Below are positions 42,817 through 50,752 of a DNA stretch of 64,000 nucleotides, in pieces (within the stretch, counting starts at the first letter, position 1; every line of letters begins with the position of its first letter). The DNA lies in contig NC_010617.1 of NCBI RefSeq assembly GCF_000010285.1, positions 2,232,001-2,296,000 of the forward strand, written 5' to 3'. The position numbers and the translations under genes were made by a program. The notes beneath the pieces were generated by a model. It was not told the origin of the DNA and searched no databases. It saw only the letters and a program-made list of their open reading frames with translations. Source of the stretch: Kocuria rhizophila DC2201 (GTDB lineage: Bacteria > Actinomycetota > Actinomycetes > Actinomycetales > Micrococcaceae).

Positions 42817-44385
42817 ATGGCATCGACCACCGCCCCCGCCAGGGCAACCCGCCCCGAGGACGAGTTCCTCGGCGTGGGGCCGAGCTTCGGCTACGGCTTC
42901 CAGCACGTGCTCACGATGTACGGCGGCATCATCGCCCCGCCGCTGATCGTGGGAGGTGCGGCGGGTCTGTCCGCCAACGAGCAGGCCCTGCTGGTGGCGT
43001 GCTGCCTGTTCGTGGGCGGGCTCGCCACGGTGCTGCAGTCCTTCGGGATCAGGTTCTTCGGCTCCCAGCTGCCCCTGGTGCAGGGCACCTCGTTCGCGGG
43101 CGTGGCCACCATGACGGCCATCGTCAACGGGGGCGGCGGCATCCAGGCCGTGTTCGGGGCGGTGATGGTCTCGGCGGCCATCGGCTTCGTGCTGGCGCCG
43201 TTCTTCGCGCGCATCATCCGCTTCTTCCCACCCGTGGTCACGGGCGTGGTCATCGCCACCATCGGGCTCTCCCTGTTCCCGGTGGCCGCCCAGTGGGCCA
43301 TGGGTGGCGCCGCGGTGGCCGCCAAGGGTGACGAGAACGCCATCTTCCACAACGTGTGCCTGGCCGGGGCCACCCTGCTGACCATCATGGTGCTGTCCAA
43401 GGTGCGCAGCGCCCTGGTCTCGCGGCTGTCCATCCTGCTGGGCATCGTGCTCGGCACGCTGCTGGCCGTGGCCCTGGGCATGGCGGACTTCTCGCGCGTG
43501 GGCGACGGCGCCCTGTTCGCCCTCCCGCAGCCGTTCGCCTTCGGGGCGCCCACGTTCCAGCCCGCCGCGATCATCTCCATGACCATCGTGGTGCTCGTGA
43601 TCCTCACCGAGACCACCGCGGACATCATTGCCGTGGGCGAGATCGTGGGCACGGACGTGGACCGCAGGCGGATCGCGGACGGGCTGCGCGCGGACATGGG
43701 CGCCTCCTTCATCTCCCCCGTGTTCAACGGCTTCACCCAGTCCGCGTTCGCGCAGAACGTGGGTCTCGTGGCCATCACCGGGGTCAAGAGCCGCTTCGTG
43801 GTGACCGCCGGCGGCGTGATCATGCTGCTGCTGGGGCTGCTGCCCGGCCTGGGCCGCGTGGTCGCGGCCGTGCCCGTGCCCGTACTGGGAGGTGCGGGCA
43901 TCGTGCTGTTCGGCACCGTGGCGGCGTCGGGAATCCGCACGCTGGGAAAGGTGAAGTTCGAGGGCACGCCCAACCTGATCATCGTGGCCACGAGCATCGG
44001 GATCGGCATGCTGCCCATTGCCGCCCCGAAGATCTACGCGGGCTTCCCCACGTGGTTCGAAACCATCTTCCACTCGGGCATCAGCTCCGCCGCGGTGGCC
44101 GCCGTGGTGCTCAACATCCTGTTCAACGAGATCACGGTCGGCAATCCCCCGGAGGGCAGCGGCTCGGTGTTCACGGAGGCCCCGCCGCGCTACGTGCCCC
44201 TGGAGGCGCTCGAGCACCTGCAGAGCCACCTGCAGGAGGGGGACACCGTCAAGGACGGCAGGCTGCTGGACTCGGAGGGCAACGAGGTGCCCGTGATCAC
44301 CGCGTCCGGCGACGTGGTCCCCGCGCCGCTGACCCAGGAGATCCCGCTGGTCCGCAAGGATCCCGAGGACCCCGGAGAGCGCTGA
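42817..44385 (+). CDS. NCS2 urate/xanthine permease
   Basis: 522-residue purine symporter with about 14 helices. GYGFQHVLTMYGGIIAPPLIVGG and GSQLPLVQGTSFAGVATM are typical of the xanthine/urate branch. The second substrate motif is VFNGFTQSAFAQNVGLVAITG. It differs clearly from the uracil-type NCS2 gene at 20045. AGGAAGG precedes the ATG. Following uricase in the operon, urate is the likely cargo. A ~75-residue polar C-terminal tail faces the cytoplasm. Confidence 0.92.
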   Translation: MASTTAPARATRPEDEFLGVGPSFGYGFQHVLTMYGGIIAPPLIVGGAAGLSANEQALLVACCLFVGGLATVLQSFGIRFFGSQLPLVQGTSFAGVATMTAIVNGGGGIQAVFGAVMVSAAIGFVLAPFFARIIRFFPPVVTGVVIATIGLSLFPVAAQWAMGGAAVAAKGDENAIFHNVCLAGATLLTIMVLSKVRSALVSRLSILLGIVLGTLLAVALGMADFSRVGDGALFALPQPFAFGAPTFQPAAIISMTIVVLVILTETTADIIAVGEIVGTDVDRRRIADGLRADMGASFISPVFNGFTQSAFAQNVGLVAITGVKSRFVVTAGGVIMLLLGLLPGLGRVVAAVPVPVLGGAGIVLFGTVAASGIRTLGKVKFEGTPNLIIVATSIGIGMLPIAAPKIYAGFPTWFETIFHSGISSAAVAAVVLNILFNEITVGNPPEGSGSVFTEAPPRYVPLEALEHLQSHLQEGDTVKDGRLLDSEGNEVPVITASGDVVPAPLTQEIPLVRKDPEDPGER

Positions 44386-44404
44386 CCCGCTGCCCCGACG
44401 CGCC

Positions 44405-44438
44405 ACGGCGCCGCCCCCTGCCGAGGGCGCGGCGCCGT
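44405..44438 (+). terminator. Hairpin after the urate permease
   Basis: ACGGCGCCGC (44405-44414) pairs with GCGGCGCCGT (44429-44438). CCC/GGG extends inward past one C-C mismatch. It begins 20 nt after the stop. Confidence 0.75.
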
Positions 44439-44512
44439 CGTCGTCGAGACGCAGCGCGGGGTGACGACGCCGCCCTGCCGCAGCGCCACTGACCCGCACC
44501 CTCGCACTCGGC

Positions 44513-44551
44513 CCCGTCCGCGGGCGCCGCAGCGCGGGAGACGCGGACGGG
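44513..44551 (-). terminator. Hairpin after the IclR regulator
   Basis: CCCGTCCGCG (44513-44522) and CGCGGACGGG (44542-44551) are exact complements, 20 nt past the iclR-type stop. Outside it, GACGACGCC (44463) and GGCGTCGTC (44555) could pair around the whole structure. Confidence 0.7.
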
Positions 44552-44570
44552 CACGGCGTCGTCGTCCGCC

Positions 44571-45332
44571 TCAGCCCACCCGGGAGAGCTGCCCGGACAG
44601 CTGCGCCGCGGCCTCGCGCAGCAGCGGAACGGCGCGCTCGCCGAAGTCCCAGTCCACGCGCGTGGTGGGCCCGGACACCGAGATGGCCGTGGGGGTGGGG
44701 GTGTCCGGGACGAGGACGGAAAAGCAGCGCACGCCGATCTCCTGCTCCTCGTCGTCCACCGCGTAGCCGCGCTCGCGGATCAGTGCGAGATCCGCGAGCA
44801 GCTCCTCCACCGTGCCCAGGCTCTTCTCGGTGGGGGTGGACATGCCCATGGACGTGACGATCGAGATCACCTGGTGCTCGGGCAGGGTGGCCAGGATGGC
44901 CTTGCCCACGCCGGTGCCGTGCAGGTGCGCGCGGCGGCCCACCTCGGTGAACATGCGCATGGAGTGGGAGGACTGCGCCTGTCCCACGTACACGACCATG
45001 CGCCCGTCCAGCACGGCCATGTTGGCGGACTCCCCGAGCTCGTCCACGAGCCCCTGCAGCACAGGCTGCGCGTAGGTGCCCAGCGCGAGCCCGGCGGCGT
45101 TGCCCAGCCGGATGAGCCCCGGGCCCAGCGCGTAGCTGCGGTTGGGCAGCTGGCGCACGTAGCCCAGGGGGATCAGTGTGCGCAGCAGCCGGTGGATGGT
45201 GGGCAGCGGCAGCTGCGCCCTGGACGCCAGCTCGCTCAGCGAGATCTCTCCCCCGGCGGCGGTGATGATGTCGAGCAGGCCGAAGACCCGTTCGACGGAC
45301 TGCACCCCACCCGTGCTCCTGGCCTCTGGCAT
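44571..45332 (-). CDS. IclR-family regulator, probable control of urate/glyoxylate genes
   Basis: 253-residue IclR protein. The winged helix is SVERVFGLLDIITAAGGEISLSELASRAQLPLPTIHRLLRTL (residues 11-55, described by position). The effector domain shows GRRAHLHGTGVGKAILA and a final RGYAVDDEEQEIGVRCFSVLV, as in AllR and IclR. Known AllR and IclR bind TGGAAAT-like palindromes and respond to glyoxylate. The gene lies between the urate operon and aceB, and matching palindromes occur at both promoters. ATG 45332 has GAGGAG 8 nt before it. Confidence 0.88.
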   Translation of the reverse strand: MPEARSTGGVQSVERVFGLLDIITAAGGEISLSELASRAQLPLPTIHRLLRTLIPLGYVRQLPNRSYALGPGLIRLGNAAGLALGTYAQPVLQGLVDELGESANMAVLDGRMVVYVGQAQSSHSMRMFTEVGRRAHLHGTGVGKAILATLPEHQVISIVTSMGMSTPTEKSLGTVEELLADLALIRERGYAVDDEEQEIGVRCFSVLVPDTPTPTAISVSGPTTRVDWDFGERAVPLLREAAAQLSGQLSRVG

Positions 45333-45474
45333 CCGTGTGCTCCTCTGGTGGTTGGTGGTCTCGTGCGGGGCACTCCGCCGACCGGCGCGCGCCGCGGCGG
45401 GACCGAACGGGTGTGGCCCGGGTCGTGCCATCCGAGTGACGCCCCGCGTGTGTGGCCCGCGTCTCAGCGGGACC

Positions 45475-45528
45475 TTGTCCTGGGTCACATCCTATGTCTA
45501 AACTCGTGGTAATGGAATAACTTTTCCA
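45475..45528 (+). promoter_or_regulatory. aceB promoter with IclR-type operator
   Basis: TTGTCC (45475-45480), 18-nt spacer, TAAACT (45499-45504). The palindrome TGGAATAACTTTTCCA (45513-45528) begins 8 nt past the -10 box, at the start site. It matches the TGGAA-N-TTCCA form recognised by IclR/AllR proteins. Confidence 0.75.
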
Positions 45529-45553
45529 CAATACGGATACTTGGAGGCACTCC

Positions 45554-47161
45554 ATGAGCATCACCCACACCACCCCGCAGAACGTGGCCGCGGCGGACGA
45601 GATCCTCTCGGAGGAGGCCCTCGCGTTCGTCGAGGCGCTGCACGAGAAGTTCGCGGACCGCCGTGAGGAGCTGCTCGACCAGCGCGAGACCGCCCGTGCT
45701 AAGGCCGCAGAGACCGGCACCATGGACTTCCTCCCCGAGACCCGCGAGGTCCGGGAGGGCGACTGGAAGGTCGCCCCGGCGCCCGAGGCGCTGCAGGACC
45801 GGCGCGTGGAGATGACCGGGCCGGCGTCGCCCGCCAAGATGGCCATCAACGCGCTGAACTCCGGCGCCAAGGTGTGGCTCGCGGACCTCGAGGACGCCGC
45901 CTCCCCCAGCTGGGCCAACCAGGTGGACGCGATCGCCAACCTGCGCGACGCCGCCCGCGGCACCCTGGGCTTCACCTCCCCGGAGGGCAAGGAGTACAAG
46001 CTGCGCGAGGACGTGCCGCTGGCCGTGGTGGTCATGCGTCCGCGCGGCTGGCACCTGCCCGAGTACAACATCACGGTCAACGGCAAGACCGGCTCCGGCT
46101 CCCTCACAGACTTCGGGCTGCACTTCTTCCACACGGCGAAGCAGCTGCTCGAGAACGGCCAGGGCCCGTACTACTACCTGCCCAAGATGGAGTCCTACCT
46201 GGAGGCGCGGCTGTGGAACGACGTGTTCACGTTCGCGGAGGAGTACCTGGGCATCGAGCACGGCACCGTCCGTGCGACCGTGCTGATCGAGACCATCCCC
46301 GCCGCGTTCCAGATGGACGAGATCCTCTACGAGCTGCGGGACCACGCCTCCGGGCTCAACGCCGGGCGCTGGGACTACCTGTTCTCCATCATCAAGTACT
46401 TCCGCGACGCCGGGGAGAAGTTCATCCTGGCGGACCGCTCCGCCGTGACCATGACCGCTCCCCTGATGCGCGCCTACACGGACCTGCTGGTGCAGACGTG
46501 CCACAAGCGCGGTGCCTTCGCGATGGGCGGCATGGCCGCGTTCATCCCCTCCCGCAAGGACGAGGAGATCAACAAGGCCGCGTTCGAGAAGGTCCGCAAC
46601 GACAAGACCCGTGAGGCCGGGGACGGCTTCGACGGTTCGTGGGTGGCCCACCCGGACCTGGTGCCCGTGTGCCAGGAGGTCTTCGACGGCGTGCTCGGGG
46701 AGAACCCCAACCAGGTGGACCACCAGCGCCCGGACGTGGACGTGACCGCCGAGATGCTGCTGGATGTGCCCTCCGCGGGTGACCAGCGCACCGAGAAGGA
46801 GCTCAACGCCAACCTGTACGTGGCCATCCGCTACGTGGCCGTGTGGCTCTCGGGCAACGGCGCGGTGGCCATCCACAACCTCATGGAGGACGCCGCTACC
46901 GCGGAGATCTCCCGCTCGCAGATCTGGCAGCAGATCAAGAACGGTGTGGTCTACACGGACACCGGCAACACCGCCACGCGCGAGCTGGTCGCCGACGCCC
47001 TGGACACCCAGCTCGACGTGCTGCGCGGGGAGATCGACGAGGAGAACTTCGAGAAGTGGTTCGTGCCCGCCGGCCGGCTGATCGCGGACATGGTGCTCAA
47101 GGAGGACTACCCGGCGTTCCTCACGCTGTCCGCCTACGACCTCATGGAAGGCAGCAAGTGA
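45554..47161 (+). CDS. aceB: Malate synthase A
   Basis: 535-residue malate synthase condensing glyoxylate with acetyl-CoA. The signature DHASGLNAGRWDYLFSIIKY is complete near residue 260. MRPRGWHLPEYNI carries the substrate Arg and PKMESYLEA the Mg ligand Glu; the length is that of form A. GGAGGC lies 6-7 nt before the ATG. No isocitrate lyase gene is adjacent, so here it most likely consumes glyoxylate from purine breakdown. The stop overlaps the GTG of the following aldolase-like gene (GTGA). Confidence 0.96.
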   Translation: MSITHTTPQNVAAADEILSEEALAFVEALHEKFADRREELLDQRETARAKAAETGTMDFLPETREVREGDWKVAPAPEALQDRRVEMTGPASPAKMAINALNSGAKVWLADLEDAASPSWANQVDAIANLRDAARGTLGFTSPEGKEYKLREDVPLAVVVMRPRGWHLPEYNITVNGKTGSGSLTDFGLHFFHTAKQLLENGQGPYYYLPKMESYLEARLWNDVFTFAEEYLGIEHGTVRATVLIETIPAAFQMDEILYELRDHASGLNAGRWDYLFSIIKYFRDAGEKFILADRSAVTMTAPLMRAYTDLLVQTCHKRGAFAMGGMAAFIPSRKDEEINKAAFEKVRNDKTREAGDGFDGSWVAHPDLVPVCQEVFDGVLGENPNQVDHQRPDVDVTAEMLLDVPSAGDQRTEKELNANLYVAIRYVAVWLSGNGAVAIHNLMEDAATAEISRSQIWQQIKNGVVYTDTGNTATRELVADALDTQLDVLRGEIDEENFEKWFVPAGRLIADMVLKEDYPAFLTLSAYDLMEGSK

Positions 47162-48588
47162 CACCGGCGCACCCGGACGCTTCCTCGGCCCCCGCCACGA
47201 CCGCCCCACGCGGCGCGGCGGGGGCCGCCCCCTCTCTGCCCGAGGGCTTCCTGGCCCGGGCGGACCTGCTGCTCGCGGGCACGGACGCCGACCTCGCACG
47301 GTTCCTTCCCGGGGACTCCGGGACCCGCCAGCCCGTGCACACGTGCTACGTCCCGGCGGACCTCGTCACGGAGCGCACGCCCGCCGAGTGGGGTGCCGCG
47401 GCGGCACCGGCGGCCGAGGAGGCGGGCGGACTCGCGGCCCTCGCCGACCTCGCCGGGGTCGACGACGCGGCGGCACCCGATCTCATCCAGCGGGTGGCGC
47501 GCAAGCTGCGCGAGGAACCCGTCGAGGACCTCCGCCTGGACCTCGAGGACGGCTACGGCGAGCGCCCGGACGCCGAGGAGGACGCCGACGCCGTGCGCGC
47601 CGCCCACACGGTGGCCGCGTTCGCCCGAAACCGGGCGAGCGGTGCGGCTCCGGCCCCGGCCTTCGCGGGCATCCGCTTCAAGTGCTTCGAGGCGGCCACC
47701 CGGGCCCGCGGGCTGCGCACCCTGGACCTGTTCCTGAGCACCCTCGTGCGCGAGGGCGGGCTCACGGAAGCCGGGATCAGCGAGGACGGGCTCCCCGAGG
47801 GGCTCGTGCTCACCCTGCCCAAGGTCTCCGCGGTGGAGCAGGTGGCCGTGATGGTGGAGGCGTGCGAGGCATTCGAGGACGCCCTGGGCCTGCCCGCCGG
47901 GCGGCTGCGCTTCGAGATCCAGATGGAGACCCCGGCCATGATCCTGGGCCCGGACGGCACGTGCCCCATTCCGGCGATGCTGCGCGCCGCGGAGGGTCGG
48001 GTCTCGGCCCTGCACTACGGCACGTACGACTACTCCGCCTCCCTGGGGATCTCGGGGCAGTTCCAGTCCCTGGAGCACCCGGCCGCGGACCACGCCAAGA
48101 ACGTGATGCAGGTGGCCGTGGCCGGCACGGGCGTGCGGCTCTCGGACGGCTCCACCAACCGGCTGCCCGTGGGGGACGCCGCCCAGCGCCGCGAGACCTG
48201 GGCGCTGCACGCGAGCCTGGTCCGCCGTTCCCTGGAGCGCGGCTTCTACCAGGGCTGGGACCTGCACGCCCACCAGCTGCCCACGCGCTTCCTGACCAAC
48301 TACGCGTTCTACCGCGGGGCGTTCGACGACGCCGCCCGCCGCCTGGTTGTGTACGCCGGCCGGTCCGTGCCGGGCATCGAGACGGCGGACGTGGCGGACG
48401 AGCCCGCCACCGCCCGGGCCCTCGCCCGCTACGTGGTGCGCGGGGTACTGTGCGGTGCGGTGAGCGAGGACGAGCTGCGCGAGAAGGGCCTGGACCCGGA
48501 GACGGTGCGGGCCGTGGCGAACCCGGGCGCAGCGGCGTCGTCGTCCGCGGGAGAGCGCACGAGCCCCGAGACAGGAGAGACCCCATGA
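47158..48588 (+). CDS. HpcH/HpaI aldolase/citrate lyase-like protein, unknown function
   Basis: 476-residue protein with a citrate-lyase-beta-like TIM barrel. Strand-end motifs are DLRLDLEDGYGERPD, GIRFKCFEAATRARGL, LTLPKVSAVEQV, RFEIQMETPAMILGPD (Glu ligand candidate) and LHYGTYDYSASLGI (Asp). A helical C-terminal part holds RGFYQGWDLHAHQLPTRF. I recall the DUF6986 group for this layout, from memory only. It starts at GTG 47158, overlapping the aceB stop, and ends by ATGA overlap with allE, so it is tightly coupled to glyoxylate and ureide steps. A C-C bond lyase or ligase on a glyoxylate-derived acid is the best guess. Confidence 0.85.
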   Translation: MTPAHPDASSAPATTAPRGAAGAAPSLPEGFLARADLLLAGTDADLARFLPGDSGTRQPVHTCYVPADLVTERTPAEWGAAAAPAAEEAGGLAALADLAGVDDAAAPDLIQRVARKLREEPVEDLRLDLEDGYGERPDAEEDADAVRAAHTVAAFARNRASGAAPAPAFAGIRFKCFEAATRARGLRTLDLFLSTLVREGGLTEAGISEDGLPEGLVLTLPKVSAVEQVAVMVEACEAFEDALGLPAGRLRFEIQMETPAMILGPDGTCPIPAMLRAAEGRVSALHYGTYDYSASLGISGQFQSLEHPAADHAKNVMQVAVAGTGVRLSDGSTNRLPVGDAAQRRETWALHASLVRRSLERGFYQGWDLHAHQLPTRFLTNYAFYRGAFDDAARRLVVYAGRSVPGIETADVADEPATARALARYVVRGVLCGAVSEDELREKGLDPETVRAVANPGAAASSSAGERTSPETGETP

Positions 48589-49442
48589 CCGAGCGCACGT
48601 ACTGGGCCACCCGCGGGGGGCACCCGCCGCAGACGGACCTGCTCACGGACCGCGCGATGTTCCGGGAGGCGTACGCCGTGATCCCGCGGGGCACGCAGCG
48701 GGACATCGTGACCTCCTACCTGCCGTTCTGGGAGGACACGCGGCTGTGGGTGCTCGCGCGGCCCATGACCGGGTTCGCGGAGACGTTCTCGCAGTACCTG
48801 GTGGAGGTGGCGCCCGGCGGCGGCTCCGACAAGCCCGAGGACGATCCGGACGCCGAGACCGTGCTGTTCGTGATGGAGGGCTCCCTGGAGCTCACCCTGG
48901 GCGACGAGCCCGGGGACGGGGACACCCACGAGCTCGCGCCCGGCGGGTACGCGTTCATCGCGCCCGGCGAGACATGGACCGCGCACAACCGCGGGGGCGA
49001 GCACACCCGGTTCATGTGGATCCGCAAGCGCTACCAGAAGGTCGCGGGCATCCCGAAGCCGGAGTCGTTCGTGACCAACGAGCGGGACATCGAGCCCACC
49101 CCCATGCCGGACACCGAGGGGCGCTGGGCCACCACCCGGTTCGTGGACCAGAAGGATCTGCGCCACGACATGCACGTGACCATCGTGACGTTCCTGCCCG
49201 GCGGGATCATCCCCTTCGCGGAGACCCACGTGATGGAGCACGGGCTCTACGTGCTGGAAGGCCAGGCCGTGTACCGGCTCAACGAGGACTGGGTGGAGGT
49301 CCAGGAGGGCGACTTCATGTGGCTGCGCGCCTTCTGTCCCCAGGCCTGCTACGCCGGGGGTCCCAAGCCGTTCCGGTACCTGCTGTACAAGGACGTGAAC
49401 CGGCATGCGCCGCTGGGCCTGGGAGGGCACGCGGGGCGGTGA
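48585..49442 (+). CDS. allE: (S)-ureidoglycine aminohydrolase, bicupin
   Basis: 285-residue bicupin. Cupin 1 covers about residues 60-140 (VEVAPGGGSDKPEDD, then GGYAFIAPGETWTAHN). Cupin 2 (about 195-270) has the Mn-binding set in GGIIPFAETHVMEHGLYVLEG and MWLRAFCPQACYAGG. This matches YlbA/AllE, which converts S-ureidoglycine to S-ureidoglycolate and ammonia. CAGGAGA lies about 6 nt before the ATG. It closes the aceB-aldolase-allE operon, followed by a convergent terminator. Confidence 0.93.
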   Translation: MTERTYWATRGGHPPQTDLLTDRAMFREAYAVIPRGTQRDIVTSYLPFWEDTRLWVLARPMTGFAETFSQYLVEVAPGGGSDKPEDDPDAETVLFVMEGSLELTLGDEPGDGDTHELAPGGYAFIAPGETWTAHNRGGEHTRFMWIRKRYQKVAGIPKPESFVTNERDIEPTPMPDTEGRWATTRFVDQKDLRHDMHVTIVTFLPGGIIPFAETHVMEHGLYVLEGQAVYRLNEDWVEVQEGDFMWLRAFCPQACYAGGPKPFRYLLYKDVNRHAPLGLGGHAGR

Positions 49443-49464
49443 GGGTCGCACTCGTCTGAGAGGC

Positions 49465-49491
49465 AGCCGCCGGGCGCTGTGCCCGGCGGCT
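49465..49491. terminator. Bidirectional 11-bp terminator
   Basis: AGCCGCCGGGC and GCCCGGCGGCT are exact complements around GCTGT, 23 nt past allE and 11 nt from the stop of the convergent acetyltransferase. Confidence 0.85.
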
Positions 49492-49501
49492 CCTCACGCG
49501 T

Positions 49502-50065
49502 TCACCACCCGCGGAACTCCTCCGCGAGGATCGCGTAGCCGTAGCCGTCGTGCCACTGACCGTCACGGTGCAGGGACTCCTTCACGCTGTGGATCTCCCG
49601 CCGCATCCCCACCTTCTCCATGACCTTCCAGGATCCGGTGTTCTCCGCGAAGCAGCTGGCCTCCACGCGGTGGACACCCATGGCGAAGGCAATGGCCAAG
49701 CCCTCACGCACGAGCTCCGTGGCGACCCCGCGACCTTGAGCCCAGGGTGCCACCACCCAGCCGAGCTCCACCTGCTGCCCCCGGGCCTGTTCGGTGACGT
49801 CCGCCTGGGACCACGCGTCCTGCTGCTTGACCATGAGATAGGCCGCGAGCCGCCCGTCCCAGTGGGCCATCAGGTGGGTGGCGGCCAGTGCGTCCCAGTC
49901 CGCGCGGAACTCCTCGCGCGAGGCATAGATCCGGGTGGTCCAGCGGTTCAGCTCCGGGTCGCTCTTGAGGGCCCACAAAGCGTCGGCAGCTTCCGGGGCA
50001 GGGCGACCCACGGTGAGCCGTTCGGGGTGGCGGGGCCAGGTGAGGGCGTCCAGAGTTCGGGGCAT
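49502..50065 (-). CDS. GNAT acetyltransferase, RimJ/RimL-like
   Basis: 187-residue GNAT protein. The acetyl-CoA loop is WVVAPWAQGRGVATELVREGL (residues ~108-128), followed by VHRVEASCFAENTGSWKVMEKVGM, typical of the RimJ/RimL and phosphinothricin-type group. YGYAILAEEFRGW closes it. The ATG at 50065 is 6 nt after the -10 box TACCCT, so probably leaderless. The substrate cannot be named; it interrupts the ureide region without obvious relation. Confidence 0.82.
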   Translation of the reverse strand: MPRTLDALTWPRHPERLTVGRPAPEAADALWALKSDPELNRWTTRIYASREEFRADWDALAATHLMAHWDGRLAAYLMVKQQDAWSQADVTEQARGQQVELGWVVAPWAQGRGVATELVREGLAIAFAMGVHRVEASCFAENTGSWKVMEKVGMRREIHSVKESLHRDGQWHDGYGYAILAEEFRGW

Positions 50066-50120
50066 GGGCTCAGGGTAGCCACATGCGACCGCCCGCAGAC
50101 CCACCGGAGCGCAGGTGGCG

Positions 50121-50597
50121 TCAGGCGTCGTCGGCCTTGCGCTCCACGAAGACGATGAGGTCCATGGCCATCCAACGGAACACCATGGCCAGGGCAGTGC
50201 CCAGGATGGGCCCGGAGACGAAGTCCGCCACCTCCTGGAAGAGGAGGGAGTGCGGAGGGTGCTCGAAGCCGAGGGCGTAGCGGGAGATGTACAGCGGCAC
50301 ACTGTTGATCACGATGCCGATCCCGGTGACCACCGCGAAGAGGAACGCCTCCACTCCCGGGTGCTTGCTGCCTCGCGAGCTGAAGGACCACCTCTTGTTC
50401 AGCGAGTACGAGACCACGCTGGCGATCGTGGTGGCGATGAGCAGCGCGGTGGTGGGCTTTTCCTCCAGCACCGTCCACTTGAGCAGGAAGTTGATGCCGA
50501 TGGTGATGAGGTAGCAGATGCCGCCCACCGCCAGGAACCGCATCTGACGCTTGCCCCGGGTGGTCGAGGTCGATCCGGTCCCGACGGACTGCGTCAT
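50121..50597 (-). CDS. GtrA-family membrane protein
   Basis: 158-residue four-helix membrane protein of the GtrA/DPMS-associated family. RFLAVGGICYLITIGINFLL is the first helix and SYSLNKRWSFSS the conserved cytoplasmic loop. Members help flip or transfer polyprenyl-linked sugars for wall glycans. No glycosyltransferase is adjacent. GGGAAGG stands before the ATG. The last codons (Asp-Asp-Ala) are a GGCGTCGTC copy read on the minus strand. Confidence 0.88.
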   Translation of the reverse strand: MTQSVGTGSTSTTRGKRQMRFLAVGGICYLITIGINFLLKWTVLEEKPTTALLIATTIASVVSYSLNKRWSFSSRGSKHPGVEAFLFAVVTGIGIVINSVPLYISRYALGFEHPPHSLLFQEVADFVSGPILGTALAMVFRWMAMDLIVFVERKADDA

Positions 50598-50694
50598 GGT
50601 GCCTTCCCTGTGAACGAGTCAGGCCCGTGTTCGCGAGCGCTTCCAGCGCACGGGCGCGGCTCCACAATCTACGCGGGGGCGGGACACGGCCCGT

Positions 50695-50741
50695 GCATGC
50701 TCAACGCCCCGGACCTTCGTGGCCCGGGGCGTTGAGCATGC
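50695..50741 (-). terminator. Perfect 18-bp terminator after alcohol dehydrogenase
   Basis: GCATGCTCAACGCCCCGG (50695-50712) and its exact complement (50724-50741) flank an 11-nt loop, 12 nt past the dehydrogenase stop on the minus strand. Confidence 0.9.
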
Positions 50742-50752
50742 TGCACGGTCTC

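Noticed and set aside
42544-46134. Minus-strand open frame of about 1200 codons across the urate and aceB genes
   Set aside because: It is antisense to uricase, permease and aceB and only near its start would overlap the regulator in another phase. No domain is visible.
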